Shown here piece by piece: positions 32,537 to 42,960 of a stretch of 64,000 nucleotides of DNA (position 1 is its first letter; each line of letters begins with the position of its first letter). Under the pieces are notes generated by a model. It worked only from the letters and a program-made list of their open reading frames with translations, did not search any database and had not been told where the DNA came from. The stretch is from Schistocerca nitens (lineage: Eukaryota > Arthropoda > Insecta > Orthoptera > Acrididae), in NCBI RefSeq assembly GCF_023898315.1, contig NC_064615.1, positions 737,960,950-738,024,949 on the forward strand, read 5' to 3'. The position numbers and the translations under genes are program-made.

Positions 32537-32740
32537 TCAAAATGGTTCATATGGCTCTGAGCACTATGCGACTTAACTTCTGAGGTCATCAGTCGCCTAG
32601 AACTTAGAACTAATTAAACCTAACTAACCTAAGGACATCACACACATCCATGTCCGAGGCAGGATTCGAACCTGTGACCGTAACGGTCGCTCGGCTCCAG
32701 ACTGTTGCGCCTAGAACCACACGGCCACTCCGGCCAGCCG
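32537..32740 (-). repeat. SINE family A with 9-bp target duplication
   Basis: Complete minus-strand copy. TATCTTCGT at 32528-32536 and 32741-32749. Confidence 0.92.
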
Positions 32741-32762
32741 TATCTTCGTGAATCACCCTGTA

Positions 32763-32850
32763 TATACCTAGCCTATTACCAAAAATCTTGAAAAGTTCTT
32801 GACTGGTATCCTTCAGATACTCTATTAAACATTCAGACGGAAGTAGACTA
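32763..32850 (+). repeat. dispersed repeat R, partial copy
   Basis: 'ttaccaaaaatcttgaaaag', 'tcttgactgg', 'gatactct' and 'aacattcagacggaagtaga' match the R units at 26.9-28.0 kb. Confidence 0.6.
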
Positions 32851-33238
32851 CAAATTGTTAATACTACAATGTACAGGTTTTCGGTTAAAACTCAGAGAGA
32901 AAGAAAATGCTCTGCTGTAGCGTTGCCAAAATAGAAAAAATATTCCCTTAAACTGAAGTTAAATTTCCGCTAAATTACGCTAAATGCTTGTTAATGTTAT
33001 TTACCCTCCTAAAAATGAAATTACAATGCACTGATAACTTACAAGGAATTTTTTTTGTCATCGGCATTGCATATTATTATTATTATTATTATTAATTACT
33101 ATTACTGCTACTTTTGAATGGAAGTTTCCTAAGTTTAAATTCCACTCACCACATTAATGTGGTTCAAGTCACAGTATTTAATTTTCTTCCTCATCCTGCA
33201 ATAGGGTGTCTTGCGCGACCACTGCTGAAGTACAGGGG
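32851..33238. other. AT-rich spacer with (ATT)n microsatellite
   Basis: Contains about nine ATT units at 33069-33095. Otherwise nothing recognised. Confidence 0.5.
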
Positions 33239-33251
33239 CCAGATAAAGAAA

Positions 33252-33447
33252 AATGAAATGTGTGTGAAATCTTATGGGACTTAACTACTAAGGTCATCAG
33301 TCCCTAAGCTTACACACTACTTAACCTAAATTATCCTAAGGACAAATACACACACCCATGCCCGAGGGAGGATTCGAACCTCCGCCGGGACCAGCTGCAC
33401 AGTCCGTGACTGCAGCGCCTCAGACCGCTCGGCTAATCCCGCGCGGC
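33252..33447 (-). repeat. SINE family C, complete
   Basis: The reverse complement has A box TAGCCGAGCGG and B box GGTTCGAATCC. The core pair is GGGAC (33276-33280) / GTCCC (33300-33304). Flanks CCAGATAAAGAAA (33239-33251) and CCAGATGAAGAAA (33448-33460) are a 13-bp duplication with one change. Confidence 0.92.
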
Positions 33448-33460
33448 CCAGATGAAGAAA

Positions 33461-35470
33461 TATCTGTGGCGAATGCTCTCATGGTGCCGATTTCTCGAAA
33501 ACTGTCCAGCAGCTCGTAGTCGTGATAGCACTTATCGACACGATTAATTGCAATTGTAATTGCGAATTGCAAATAATTGTAAGAATGGCGGGTCGGCCGT
33601 TGTGGCCGAGCGGTTCTAGGCGCTACAGTCTGGACCCACGCGACCGCTACGGTCGCGTGTTCGAATCCTGCCTCGGGCATGGATGTGTGTGATATCCTTA
33701 GGTTAGTTAGGTTTAAGTAGTTCTAAGTGCTAGCGGACTGATGACCTCAGAAGTTAAGTCCCATAGTGCTCAGAGCCATTTAAGAATGGCGGTCACCATA
33801 ATAGCAGTCTGTTCCGAAGAGACATTTTTATCCAGTTTAGTTGGCTAAAGGCCCTTTCCACCTCTGCATTGGACCGTGGTAAAATCAAAAGGAAAATAAC
33901 CAGATCTGAAAGTTCTTGGATAAGGTTTAAGCTGCTGGCATCTCTCTATTAAGTATTTTCATTCTGCAACGTCACAGTATTGTTTGTTTCTTTTCAATGG
34001 ACGGTTGTGATCTTCAACCACTTAAAATCAATTCTGGTTGCTGTTCTGTCCGACAAGTCCATTTCCTTAGCCAGTTATACTATTGGTTCTTTTAATACTT
34101 ATAAGCATTCTCTTATAGGAACCAACGATACGTTTTGCAACATTTTTACTTTTTGGAGCAAGCGGAGTTGGAGACTCAAAAGCAAGGGAAACAAGAAAAT
34201 GTTCACATTTCTTCTTGTGGATTTCTGAACCTCAGAAGAAACTTTGTTGGAAGTATTCATATCTTGCAATAAGACTTCGATTTCATGACCTAAGTATCAC
34301 CTCGGCGACTTATATTTGCGAACATCTGCTGTTAAAGGATCACCTCTTTGCTCTGGTACAACAATTCACCATACAAGTCCAGTGATTAGCAAAATAACGT
34401 CGTTTACCAGTCGTGATTGTCTGCAGAATTTGACTGAAGTGCCTTGTTTGCCCTCTAACTTTCTTCCAAATAATGTTTGAAACAATAAGATAAATTTGTT
34501 TAAGTCATCACTGTACATATTATGAAGGAGTTGGGCAGTATAGCTTTTATCATCAAACCTTGCTATCTCTAAATGGGTTTTTAATTCAAGCTACTTAGAC
34601 AAAACAAGGGAAACAGCTTCTGAAATAGACAGCCAACGTTTACTGCACTTCTGAACTGTTTTCAAAGGATTAGCTCTGTTATTCACTGCAATGAATAAAT
34701 TTCTATAAGCAATTTGACGAGACTGGGACTTGGAAAATCAAGAATACATTTCTGACAAAAAAACTCCAAATTCCTGCACAAAGTTTCAGCTACGACAGAT
34801 GATACCGCCAGCTGCACGCAATGACATACAGAGGGAATTAAGATAAGGAATTGTTTTTTTTCAAATTCTGATACGCACCTCTACTGAACGATAACTGCTG
34901 CATTGTCAGTACCCAAACCGCGCATTAAATGACTGTTCAAGCCGTACTCATTAAGCAAAGACATCAGACCACTGGTTATTGCCACAATGTTGCCTTCTAA
35001 CTCTTGTATCATTTCCAAGAATGTGGAAACAATGCGACCTTGGGCCTCCGTAAACTCATCTTAGAGTACACTGAAATATCCGTCTTCTTTGTCCTTTTTC
35101 GGACTGTCCATGAACTGTGGGTAAAGAATGTTTTTAAACACACCACTACAGTTGCTTCTATATAAACACATCCGAGAGATATGGTCAGCACGCCCTTGTG
35201 AAGAAACGGGTGCTTAAGCTTTTGCATGCATTTTGCTTTTTGAATGATTAAAAAAAACCGATAGACACGAAATTAAACTGCACTGACGACGACATCGCGC
35301 AGTAGAATGATCGACAGGGATCTCAACAAGCCAGTCTTCCAATTGTTTATTGCTAGGTAATTCTTTTCTAGCCTTTTGGGTGTATTTTTCGTCCTTTTGT
35401 TTCGATATTTTGATGACACAGCTGATAAAAAGTAAAAAAAAACATACTAATTACACCGCTATAAAATGCA
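33461..35470 (-). pseudogene. hAT transposase pseudogene
   Basis: Minus strand, N to C. About 35420-35280: DEKYTQKARKELPSNKQLED and WLVEIPVDHSTARCRRQCS (zinc-binding N-terminal region). About 35090-34900: FTEAQGRIVSTFLEMIQELE and GLGTDNAAVIV (catalytic Asp region). About 34850-34780: CVQLAVSSVVAETL. About 33880-33830: FLLILPRSNAEVERAFSQLN, the hAT dimerisation signature. After SINE A: INRVDKCYHDYELLD (about 33500). Many stops; inactive. hAT enzymes are cut-and-paste DDE transposases giving 8-bp duplications. Ends of the element not found. Confidence 0.82.
33592..33780 (+). repeat. SINE family A with exact 12-bp target duplication
   Basis: Complete copy inserted in the hAT pseudogene. TAAGAATGGCGG at 33580-33591 and 33781-33792. 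Confidence 0.93.
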
Positions 35471-35597
35471 TCATAAAGATTAAATATTTAACAGTATGCG
35501 CTATACCAACGCAATGCTAAAAGCAAAACACTACAACTGGCAAGGATTGTTCCGTTTTCCTGAGGCGAGGGAAATGCTGTATTGAAATCTGATTATA

Positions 35598-36877
35598 CAG
35601 GGTGAGTCACATAGCGTTACCACTGGATATATTTCGTAAACCACATGAAATACTGACGAACCGATTCCACAGACCGAACGTGAGGAGAGGGGCTAGTGTA
35701 ATTGTTTAATACAAACCATACAAAAATGCACGGAAGTATGTTTTTTAACACAAACCTACGTTTTTTTAAATGGAACCCCGTTAGTTTTGTTAGCACATCT
35801 GAACATATAAACAAATACGTAATCAGTGCCGTTTGTTGCATTGTAAAATGTTAATTACATCCTGAGATATTGTAACCTAAAGATGACGCTTGAGTACCAC
35901 TCCTATGCTGTTCGATCGTGTGTATCGGAGAGCACTGCAACATACATCGCGTTTCTACATAATGATCTGCCAACGTTGCTCGAAAATGTCCCAATGGAAA
36001 CGCGTCGACGTATGTGGTATCAGCATGATGGTGCACCTGCACATTCCGCAATTAAAACTAGGCTGACCCTTGACACGATGTTCGACGGGCGTTTCATAGG
36101 ATGTGGAGGACGCATAAATTGGCCAGCTCGTTCTCCTGATCTTACACCTCTGGACTTCTTTCTGTGAGGTACGTTAAAGGAGAATGTGTACCGTGATGTG
36201 CCTACAACCCCAGAGGATATGAAACAACGTATTGTGGCAGCCTGCGGCGACATTACACCAGATGTACTGCGGCGTGTACGACATTCATTACGCCAGAGAT
36301 TGCAATTGTGTGCAGCAAATGATGGCCACCACATTGAACATCTATTGGCCTGACACACTCTATTCCACTCCGTAATTGAAAACGGAAACCACGTGTGTAC
36401 GTGTACCTCACCCCTCATGGTAATGTACATGTGCCTCAGTGAAAAAGACCAATAAAAAGGTGTTAGCATGTGGACGTAATGTGCTGTTCCAGTCTCTTCT
36501 GTACCTAAGGTCCATCACCGATCCCTTTGGATCCCTACGTAATTCGGTGCTCTCCGACACACACGATCGAACAGCGGAGGAGTGGTACTCAAGCGTCAAC
36601 TTTAGGTTACAATATCTCAGGATGTAATTAACATTTTACAATGCAACAAACGGCACTGATTACGTATTTGTTCAGATGTGCTAACAAAACTAACGGGGTT
36701 CCATTTAAAAAAACGTAGGTTTGTGTTAAAAAACATACTTCCGTGCATTTTTTGTATGGTTTGTATTAAACAATTACACTAGCCCCTCCCCTCACGTTCG
36801 GTCTGTGGAATCGGTTCGTGAGTATTTCATGTGGTTTACGAAATATATCCAGCGGTAACGTTAGGTGACTCACCCTG
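35598..36877 (+). mobile_element. mariner-like element with ~340-bp inverted repeats, internally deleted
   Basis: Ends 'cagggtgagtcac' and 'gtgactcaccctg' lie between TA dinucleotides (35596-35597, 36878-36879). Left TIR 35598-35930 and right TIR 36545-36877 are inverted copies of about 335-340 bp with few differences. One is an extra 'aacatat' in the left. The middle holds only the C-terminal part of a transposase. 1,280 bp. Confidence 0.92.
35936..36353 (+). pseudogene. mariner-like transposase, C-terminal part, one nonsense codon
   Basis: ATYIAFLHNDLPTLLENVPM, then MWYQHDGAPAHSAIKTRL (second catalytic Asp), RFIGCGGRINWPARSPDL, TPLDFFL*GTLKENVY (third acidic box; TGA replaces Trp at about 36166), VAACGDITPDVLRRVRHSL and HHIEHLLA, ending at TGA 36351. 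The region upstream of the first block is missing, so the HTH and first Asp are deleted. Confidence 0.88.
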
Positions 36878-37098
36878 TATAAGCACATGACTCATAGGAA
36901 GCAGGTGAATGATGAATTGAATTCTCGTAACTTCGTCGTATGAGCTTATCGGAGAATGAAATCAAACCACTAAAAGGATTTCTGATTCCTTAGTTATTTT
37001 CTGTTTTCTGACCTTGTAGGCTCTCGTGGTTTCTACATCACAGGAAAGCTTAAGCATGCTATTTTCATTAGCATTATAACTTTCTCCGAATCGTAATC

Positions 37099-37312
37099 AA
37101 ATGGTTCAAATGGCTCTGAGCACTATGGGACTTAACATCTATGGTCATCAGTCCCCTAGAATTTAGAACTACTTAAACCTAACTAACCTAAGGACATCAC
37201 ATAACACCCAGTCATCACGAGGCAGAGAAAATCCCTGACCCCGCCGGGAATCGAACCCGGGAACCCGGGCGTGGGAAGCGAGAACGCTACCGCACGACCA
37301 CGAGCTGCGGAC
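37099..37312 (-). repeat. SINE family B with exact 10-bp target duplication
   Basis: Complete minus-strand copy, same head as the 22.7-kb copy. AATCGTAATC at 37089-37098 and 37313-37322. Confidence 0.93.
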
Positions 37313-37322
37313 AATCGTAATC

Positions 37323-37967
37323 CGATACTCAGGTGTATAAACACATTCCAGAGCAAGTTTCATAGGTATTGTGTAACGTGCATGTTTCATAGAAATGGTT
37401 GTATGGAAATAAGGAAGGTTAAACTGCAGCCTCATCATAATTTAATCGTAAGAGTTAGCTAGAGCCCTATCCAGAATTAGAGGAAGTTTCTTAGAGCCCT
37501 ATCGTTGCCACTTTAGTATTTTTCACAGTAAATATTGTTTCTAATTTTATGATATAAACATTGAATTAAACAGAAAAATGTTGTTGTAGATGACAAGCCA
37601 CTAACCAGTTAAAAAATCCGTTGACTATTAAATTCAAAATTTCATCCTTAGACAGTGTGTAAAATTCGTCAATTAGCGTGTGCTGAATTCAACTGTAAAA
37701 ATGTGCCGTTTAGTTTCCTTTGTCAGAGCCAATTTTAACTACGGTAGCGGGGCATTAAAACCATTAGACAAACTTATTCTCCCGTATTATTATATTTTTT
37801 CTCATTATATATATTTTAAACATAAATTGTATACACAACAAACTGCTGCTTTGTCGTCTTCTTCGCAGAAGAAGAAATCAGTAACTTTGTATTTCTGGAT
37901 TATCGGCCTACGTTTAGAATACTAATACAGAATTTGAATTTGGATTATCAATTTAAAAAATAATTCT
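37323..37967. other. unrecognised AT-rich sequence
   Basis: No long frame or known repeat recognised. Confidence 0.35.
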
Positions 37968-38164
37968 CAAGGACAGAAAGGAGGGTAGGAAGAGTAGATT
38001 GACAGAGAGAGAGGCAGGAGGAAATGGAGAGAGATGAATGAGGACAAGATGGACAAAGAGAGAGAGAGAGAGGGTCGGGGTGAGAGAGGGGGAAGGAGGA
38101 GGAAATGGACAAAGGAAGGGGCAGGATGAGATGTAGAGAGACACGAGGGAGAAAGAGATTAGGA
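37968..38164. repeat. purine-rich (GA/GGA) low-complexity tract
   Basis: Nearly 200 bp with almost only A and G on the plus strand ('agagagagagagagaggg' near 38058), giving false Ser/Pro/Leu-rich frames on the minus strand. Confidence 0.9.
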
Positions 38165-38875
38165 CATATATCCAATTCCAATACATATTAGAAACGTGTA
38201 CTTTCTCTTTTCTTTCTTTTCAGACCGAGTCACAGCCAAGTCCGTTATTCAGTGCGTTGCCTTTTCACTTAGTTGACTTTAAATGTAACGCAACCAGCAG
38301 ATTATCAGCGCAAATTTAGTTATTGCTAGTATAACGGCGGAGTTAACCTACCCACAACAAGACGATATTGAACGAACCACGTCCCCCTATTCATCAACAG
38401 TTCTCTCCTTTTAATTTCCAATTTACTTGCCGGATAAAAGCAGTTCTAAATGTATATACCAAATCAAGTGATACACTAACATTTCTGAAAATTGCACCGT
38501 GAAGTATACATAAGCTCACCAGAGAAAATATTAATCATCCCCTTAACACTTTGACTAACGGCCACGTTTCTTAGAATGTCAGCCATTTTTATGGTTGTTT
38601 TAGAAATTATATGTCCGTGCGACACACTGCAGAGCAACGGAGCCCGTTAATGTACGTGATTTTATATTTAAAAGCGGGAGCAAACTTACCCCGACAAATG
38701 ACGGGATCGGGAGTCGCGGTAATTTTCGCGTTCCATCAATTTTCAAGACTATCAGTCAGAGTGTTAAAAGAGCACTTTGGTCACTTTGAAGCCTTGTAGA
38801 TCGTGTAGAACTGGTACCAGGCGGTCATGTGACCCTCTAGCACTAAAATTGATCATGGCAGTCATGTGGCGTGTG
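38165..38875. other. unrecognised sequence
   Basis: AT-rich spacer with one 62-codon frame (38611-38799). Nothing recognised. Confidence 0.35.
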
Positions 38876-39142
38876 ACCGAGCGAGGTGGCGCAGTGGTTA
38901 GCACACTGGACTCACATTCGGGAGGACGACGGTTCAATCCCGCGTCCGGCCATGCTTTCGGGAGGACGACGGTTCAATCCCGCGTCCGGCCATCCTGATT
39001 CAGGTTTTCCGTGATTTCCCTAAATCGCTCCAGGCAAATGCCGGGGTGGTTCCTTTGAAAGGACACGGCTGACTTCCTTCCCCGTCATTCCCTAAGCCGA
39101 TGAGACCGATGACATCGCTGTCTGGTCTCCTCCTCCAAAACA
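38876..39142 (+). repeat. SINE family E with internal duplication of the B-box region
   Basis: Head 'gaggtggcgcagtggttagc' (A box TGGCGCAGTGG). B box GGTTCAATCCC appears twice because a ~38-bp segment ('ttcgggaggacgacggttca'...'tccggccat') is duplicated in tandem (38917-38991). The core pair is GAGACC (39102-39107) / GGTCTC (39124-39129). A C-run (about 39143-39160) follows. Confidence 0.92.
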
Positions 39143-39199
39143 ACCCCCCCCCCCCCCCCCATGTGGCGCGTGTGTGCCAGTCGATTTGATGGAATTAGC

Positions 39200-39650
39200 G
39201 TACTAAGGTGGGCGGACATGGAGACGTGACACAATGACAGAAGGGAGTCATCGTATTTGGACGTGCCTATGACCCCACCGTGAGTGAACTGCCCTATTTG
39301 TTGGAGGATCAGCGCGGACGGTCCAACGTGTCTACAATAAATGGTGTATCAGTCGTATCCGCGTACACGGCGCAAGTGCAACGGTCGTAAGAAGTACCTG
39401 ACCGACAGGGGCCAGAGACTAGTGTCACTGACACTAGTGTCAATGAATCTCATTTTAAAACACGGCACTAACTGCAGCTGTTAGTGAATGCAGTTCCACC
39501 TCACTTGTTCCCTAGCGAACATAAACTGCACACAATGGACATTTGAACTCGGGTACCTCTCAAAAAGACATTGCTCAAAGCAGCAGATGACGCTACACCT
39601 CTCCAATGGGCCAGGCATCACTGATACTGGACAGTAGCTAATTGAGGGCA
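39200..39650 (+). pseudogene. Tc1-like transposase fragment
   Basis: Recognised mainly at nucleotide level: an N-terminal region ('gaagggagtcatcgtatttg', 'gcgcggacggtccaacgtgt', 'cgtaagaagtacctgaccga'), then 39590-39640 'cacctctccaatgggccagg' and 'ggacagtagctaattg' (the RLQWAR...W block). Frames badly broken. No terminal repeats found. Confidence 0.55.
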
Positions 39651-40447
39651 AATATTGTGGGCCAAAAGACGCAATTTTTTCTCTTTTCAAATTTTCCAAA
39701 GCTTAGAGTGCATCGATGACCCAGTGAGGCGTTTAATCCGTAGTGTAGGACGTAGCTCAGAATGGAATTCGTTCTATGGTGTTTTGAAGGGGTATTTCTA
39801 ATAAACTGGGTTCGATCGTTCAGATTACCATGAGCAAGAACCAGGATGTGTACTTCAGCACTTTCGGAGACCAAGTTTTGCCCTTTCTTCACATCTTCAT
39901 GAAGTGTATGCGGTCAGCATTTCGTAATTTCGAGAAACCAACAACAGTGTTTACAGGGCTGCACACACATTTTTTATGAGTTTATAATATGTATGGATAT
40001 CTTTTTTCCGTAATCCGATTTTGATGAAATAAAGCCTATACGGTGGCCCAAGCTATGCTCAAGTTACTTATGAAAACTCGTCTGGTAGTTTTGGAGATTA
40101 GCGTGTGCAAATAGTCAGACACGACGGTTTTACAGCTTTATTAGTGTAGGTTCAGATAACATTTTCACTCTTTTAAGGTTCAAATTATAAAACGGGAGTT
40201 TTCGATAAACTGCGCTCGATGAGCAAACGTATCCAGAAAAATGTAAAGAAAACGATTTTGTGTTAACTTTATACTATGCATACGTATTTGTTGTTTATAT
40301 GTGTCCGAATGTACAAATGTGTCGAAGTATACAAATAAATCATATTATATGTACAGCACATTCTTCCGTAGGAGGGAAAAAAAAGAGAACCAACAGAAAA
40401 ATGCTCCCGTCGGAGCCTCTGGCAGAAAAGTAGGGAACCAACTGCCT
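39651..40447. other. unrecognised sequence
   Basis: About 800 bp of AT-rich sequence without recognised feature. Short frames only. Confidence 0.35.
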
Positions 40448-40680
40448 CATCTACATCAACTTGATTACTCTGCAATTCACAATTAAGTGCTTGGTAGAAG
40501 GTTCATCGAACCACGTTCAAGTTGTTTCTCTACCGTTCCGCTCTCGAACAGCGCGGGGGAACAACAAACACTTAAAATCTTTCCGTGCGAACTCTTACTT
40601 CTCGTATTTTATTAAGATTATCATTTTTCTCTGTGACGGTGGCTGTCAAAGAAATATTTTCGCACTCCTTCCTTGTTTGA
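40448..40680 (-). mobile_element. LINE 3' untranslated fragment
   Basis: Contains 'catctacatcaacttgatta', 'tctgcaattcacaattaagt', 'ggttcatcgaaccacgttca' and 'tttcgcactcctt', a tail region I recall from a common orthopteran CR1/L2-like LINE. The (TACATC) start marks the 3' end on the minus strand. Confidence 0.5.
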
Positions 40681-40714
40681 CGTACACTCAAGCATCCTAT
40701 CGCACTTCGACTGG

Positions 40715-40935
40715 TATGCAAATGACCTGATATCAATCTCACAGAAAACGTCTGGGCGCATTTGGAATACAGGCGAAACATAGTAATTAACATTTCCGCA
40801 ATTTAGTAGTTCTACGGGGTCTCACTATCAACGAGTGGCCTCACATGCGTATACCGTATCTGAAGGAACTTGTGGACTCTCCTATTTACCAACCTGAGGC
40901 AATTAGAAAGGCCAGAGGGGAACTAACACTGCATT
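40715..40935 (+). pseudogene. Tc1-like transposase C-terminal fragment
   Basis: PDINLTENVWAHLEYRRN at about 40729 (the PDLNPIENVW third acidic box). Then, after a frame change, EWPHMRIPYLKELVD and IRKARGELTLH ending at a TAG near 40936. Confidence 0.7.
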
Positions 40936-40949
40936 AGTGTGGTTTCTCC

Positions 40950-41012
40950 TGGGAATGAGTTGGGATTGGGTTGTGTGGGGGAAGAGACCAAACAGCAAAG
41001 TCATCGGTCTCA
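40950..41012 (-). repeat. SINE family E, tail fragment
   Basis: 'gggttgtgtgggggaagag', then GAGACC (40984-40989) and GGTCTC (41006-41011). The rest of the SINE is missing. Confidence 0.7.
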
Positions 41013-41771
41013 ACTCCTGGGGATGACAAATATTTTGTCACGTTCCTTTGAGTAAAGTACTACATTGGTATACATTACGTAGATGACAATAGATAAATGA
41101 TTGAGAGTACAAGTTTGTATGGGATGTCTGGAGATGAGAATTAAGTATGGTGTGAAGATTCTAGGTGCTGCAGTCGGGGCCTGTAAATGCTCTCGTATGG
41201 AAACAAAGAGGTCATATGCATGTTCTTGGGAAACCTTCCTCCACGCGGTGCGCATGCGTGTCCACAAATCACCAACAGTGACTGCTGAAGAGTGGTACGA
41301 ACAAGTTATCAACAAACCATATCCAACAAATGTTCCAAAAGAGCGTATCAGGCGGACATGCAGGAGAGGGAAGCAGGATACTGCTCGTTCTTCGAAGATG
41401 TTTTGCACATTCCTCGTTGTTTGTGAACGAAATTATTCTGCTGACAGACAGCACATCATTCTTGAAACCTAACAGGCTGTCCTGAGAATGGAGAATTCAA
41501 GATCGCAAGTTGTATCCAAGGCTGATCCAGCCAGTTTGGATGGCGTTTGTCCGGTATACCTCTCAACACTTAGGACAGTTACGCTGCGCTCACTGTGGTA
41601 GGACCTGACTAGTGTGTGCTCATCACTGTAGGACAGGTTGAAGCGCACAGATCCGAAATCACAATTTGACTCTCGGATTGTCAGCGATCGCATTAAAGTG
41701 GTCATAAACTTTTGCAGTTTCTCATCAACAGAAGCTGAAACAGTGGCATGCTTTTCGCATATTCTTGTTAG
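41013..41771. other. unrecognised sequence with a 123-codon open frame
   Basis: A plus-strand frame 41101-41472 and an overlapping minus frame 41408-41010 are open but show no recognised domain. I would not call either a gene. Confidence 0.3.
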
Positions 41772-42960
41772 AGATGACGTTTATCGCCGAAACAACCGGT
41801 TTTCGGTTATATATATTTTTTTCAACTCTCATTTAACCCGACTGTTAAAACCACTCAAAATAACTGGTTTCTGAAATAACCTATTTTCAGTTTTTTATTC
41901 TTATTATTTCCAATAATAAGTAAAAATCGAACAAATATTGAAAAATTTTGACACCCTCACTCTCAAGATACATAGAATCAAAATACTAAATTAAATAGGC
42001 AGATAAAAGAAAATGTAGTGTTTCCACCGTTCGCTGCTTTCCTGAAAAGTGATAAGTGGTTGAAGACTACAAAAAACCACTGATGTTCTGCTATTGATTC
42101 TAACTTTTTGAATATCTTCAAAAAAATCATGTTGTGATCGAGGATCGTGCCACTATTTGTGCATTACGAATAGTCCATGCTAAAAGGTGAAAAGTGAGGT
42201 CGAGGAACTCTTTTTTTTTTCATGTTAATTCGTCCGTTTTCAAGGGCTACGAACAGATAAAGGCACATCATGTAGTGACGGGCAGCAGATCAGCTATTTT
42301 CTATTTTTATCATGAAGTATGAATGGATTGTTAAGTTTTAAGTTTTGTCCTCATATGATGTCGCAAGATTGTTGTGGCTCTTCCCGTTTTTAATCTTTTT
42401 AAAGCAAATGGAGCATTATACTTTATTGGTAGCGCACTTTGTAAAATACTTCTAGACTTACTTATAGGCTAGAGATGGTGCAACTCTGTAATACAACCGA
42501 TGTCCGACGACGACAGCGAGAAACTACGGTACAGACCAGATGGGGCAAGCCACGCACACAACATGTACGTGCGTACCATCGAGTAGACCATACCACAAAG
42601 TAACTGGTACATTAATATCACCAATATTCTTATGTCATGTGTTTGTTGCTCGATTGTGTCGGCATTGTTATTAAAAGAGCACTGATCGCTTTTCCCGTAT
42701 TCTATTACAATTCGATGTTTCAAAGGAATGTAAATGTTACGAACAAAAATTATTAATTTTTTAAAAAAGATTTATTTAAGAACTAAAATTTTTAGCACTG
42801 CTGCTGTGGCTAATTGATATTTCGGCTTTTTACCTGGAGCAATAATGAGAAGTAAAAAGCACCTGTTATAACCGAGGCCAACTAAATGCGGCAAAACACT
42901 GGTTATTCTGAAGTAAAATACCGGTATCGGTTGTAACAGCTCGTTTTTTCCCATCCCTAT
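41772..42960. mobile_element. possible hAT-like non-autonomous element
   Basis: Left boundary 'tagagatgacgtttatcgcc' and right boundary rc 'tagggatgggaaaaaacgag' are partly alike. Both are followed by 'accggt'-type subterminal motifs ('caaccggttttcggttat' at about 41795; 'ataccggtatcggttgta' at about 42920). No coding content recognised. Ends tentative. Confidence 0.35.

Noticed and set aside
33980-34228. 82-codon plus-strand frame
   Set aside because: Antisense to the hAT transposase remnant.
37948-38186. Ser/Pro/Leu-rich frames, possible membrane protein
   Set aside because: Translation of a purine-rich low-complexity tract.
41101-41472. 123-codon open frame
   Set aside because: Overlapped by an equally long antisense frame and no domain recognised; consistent with chance.
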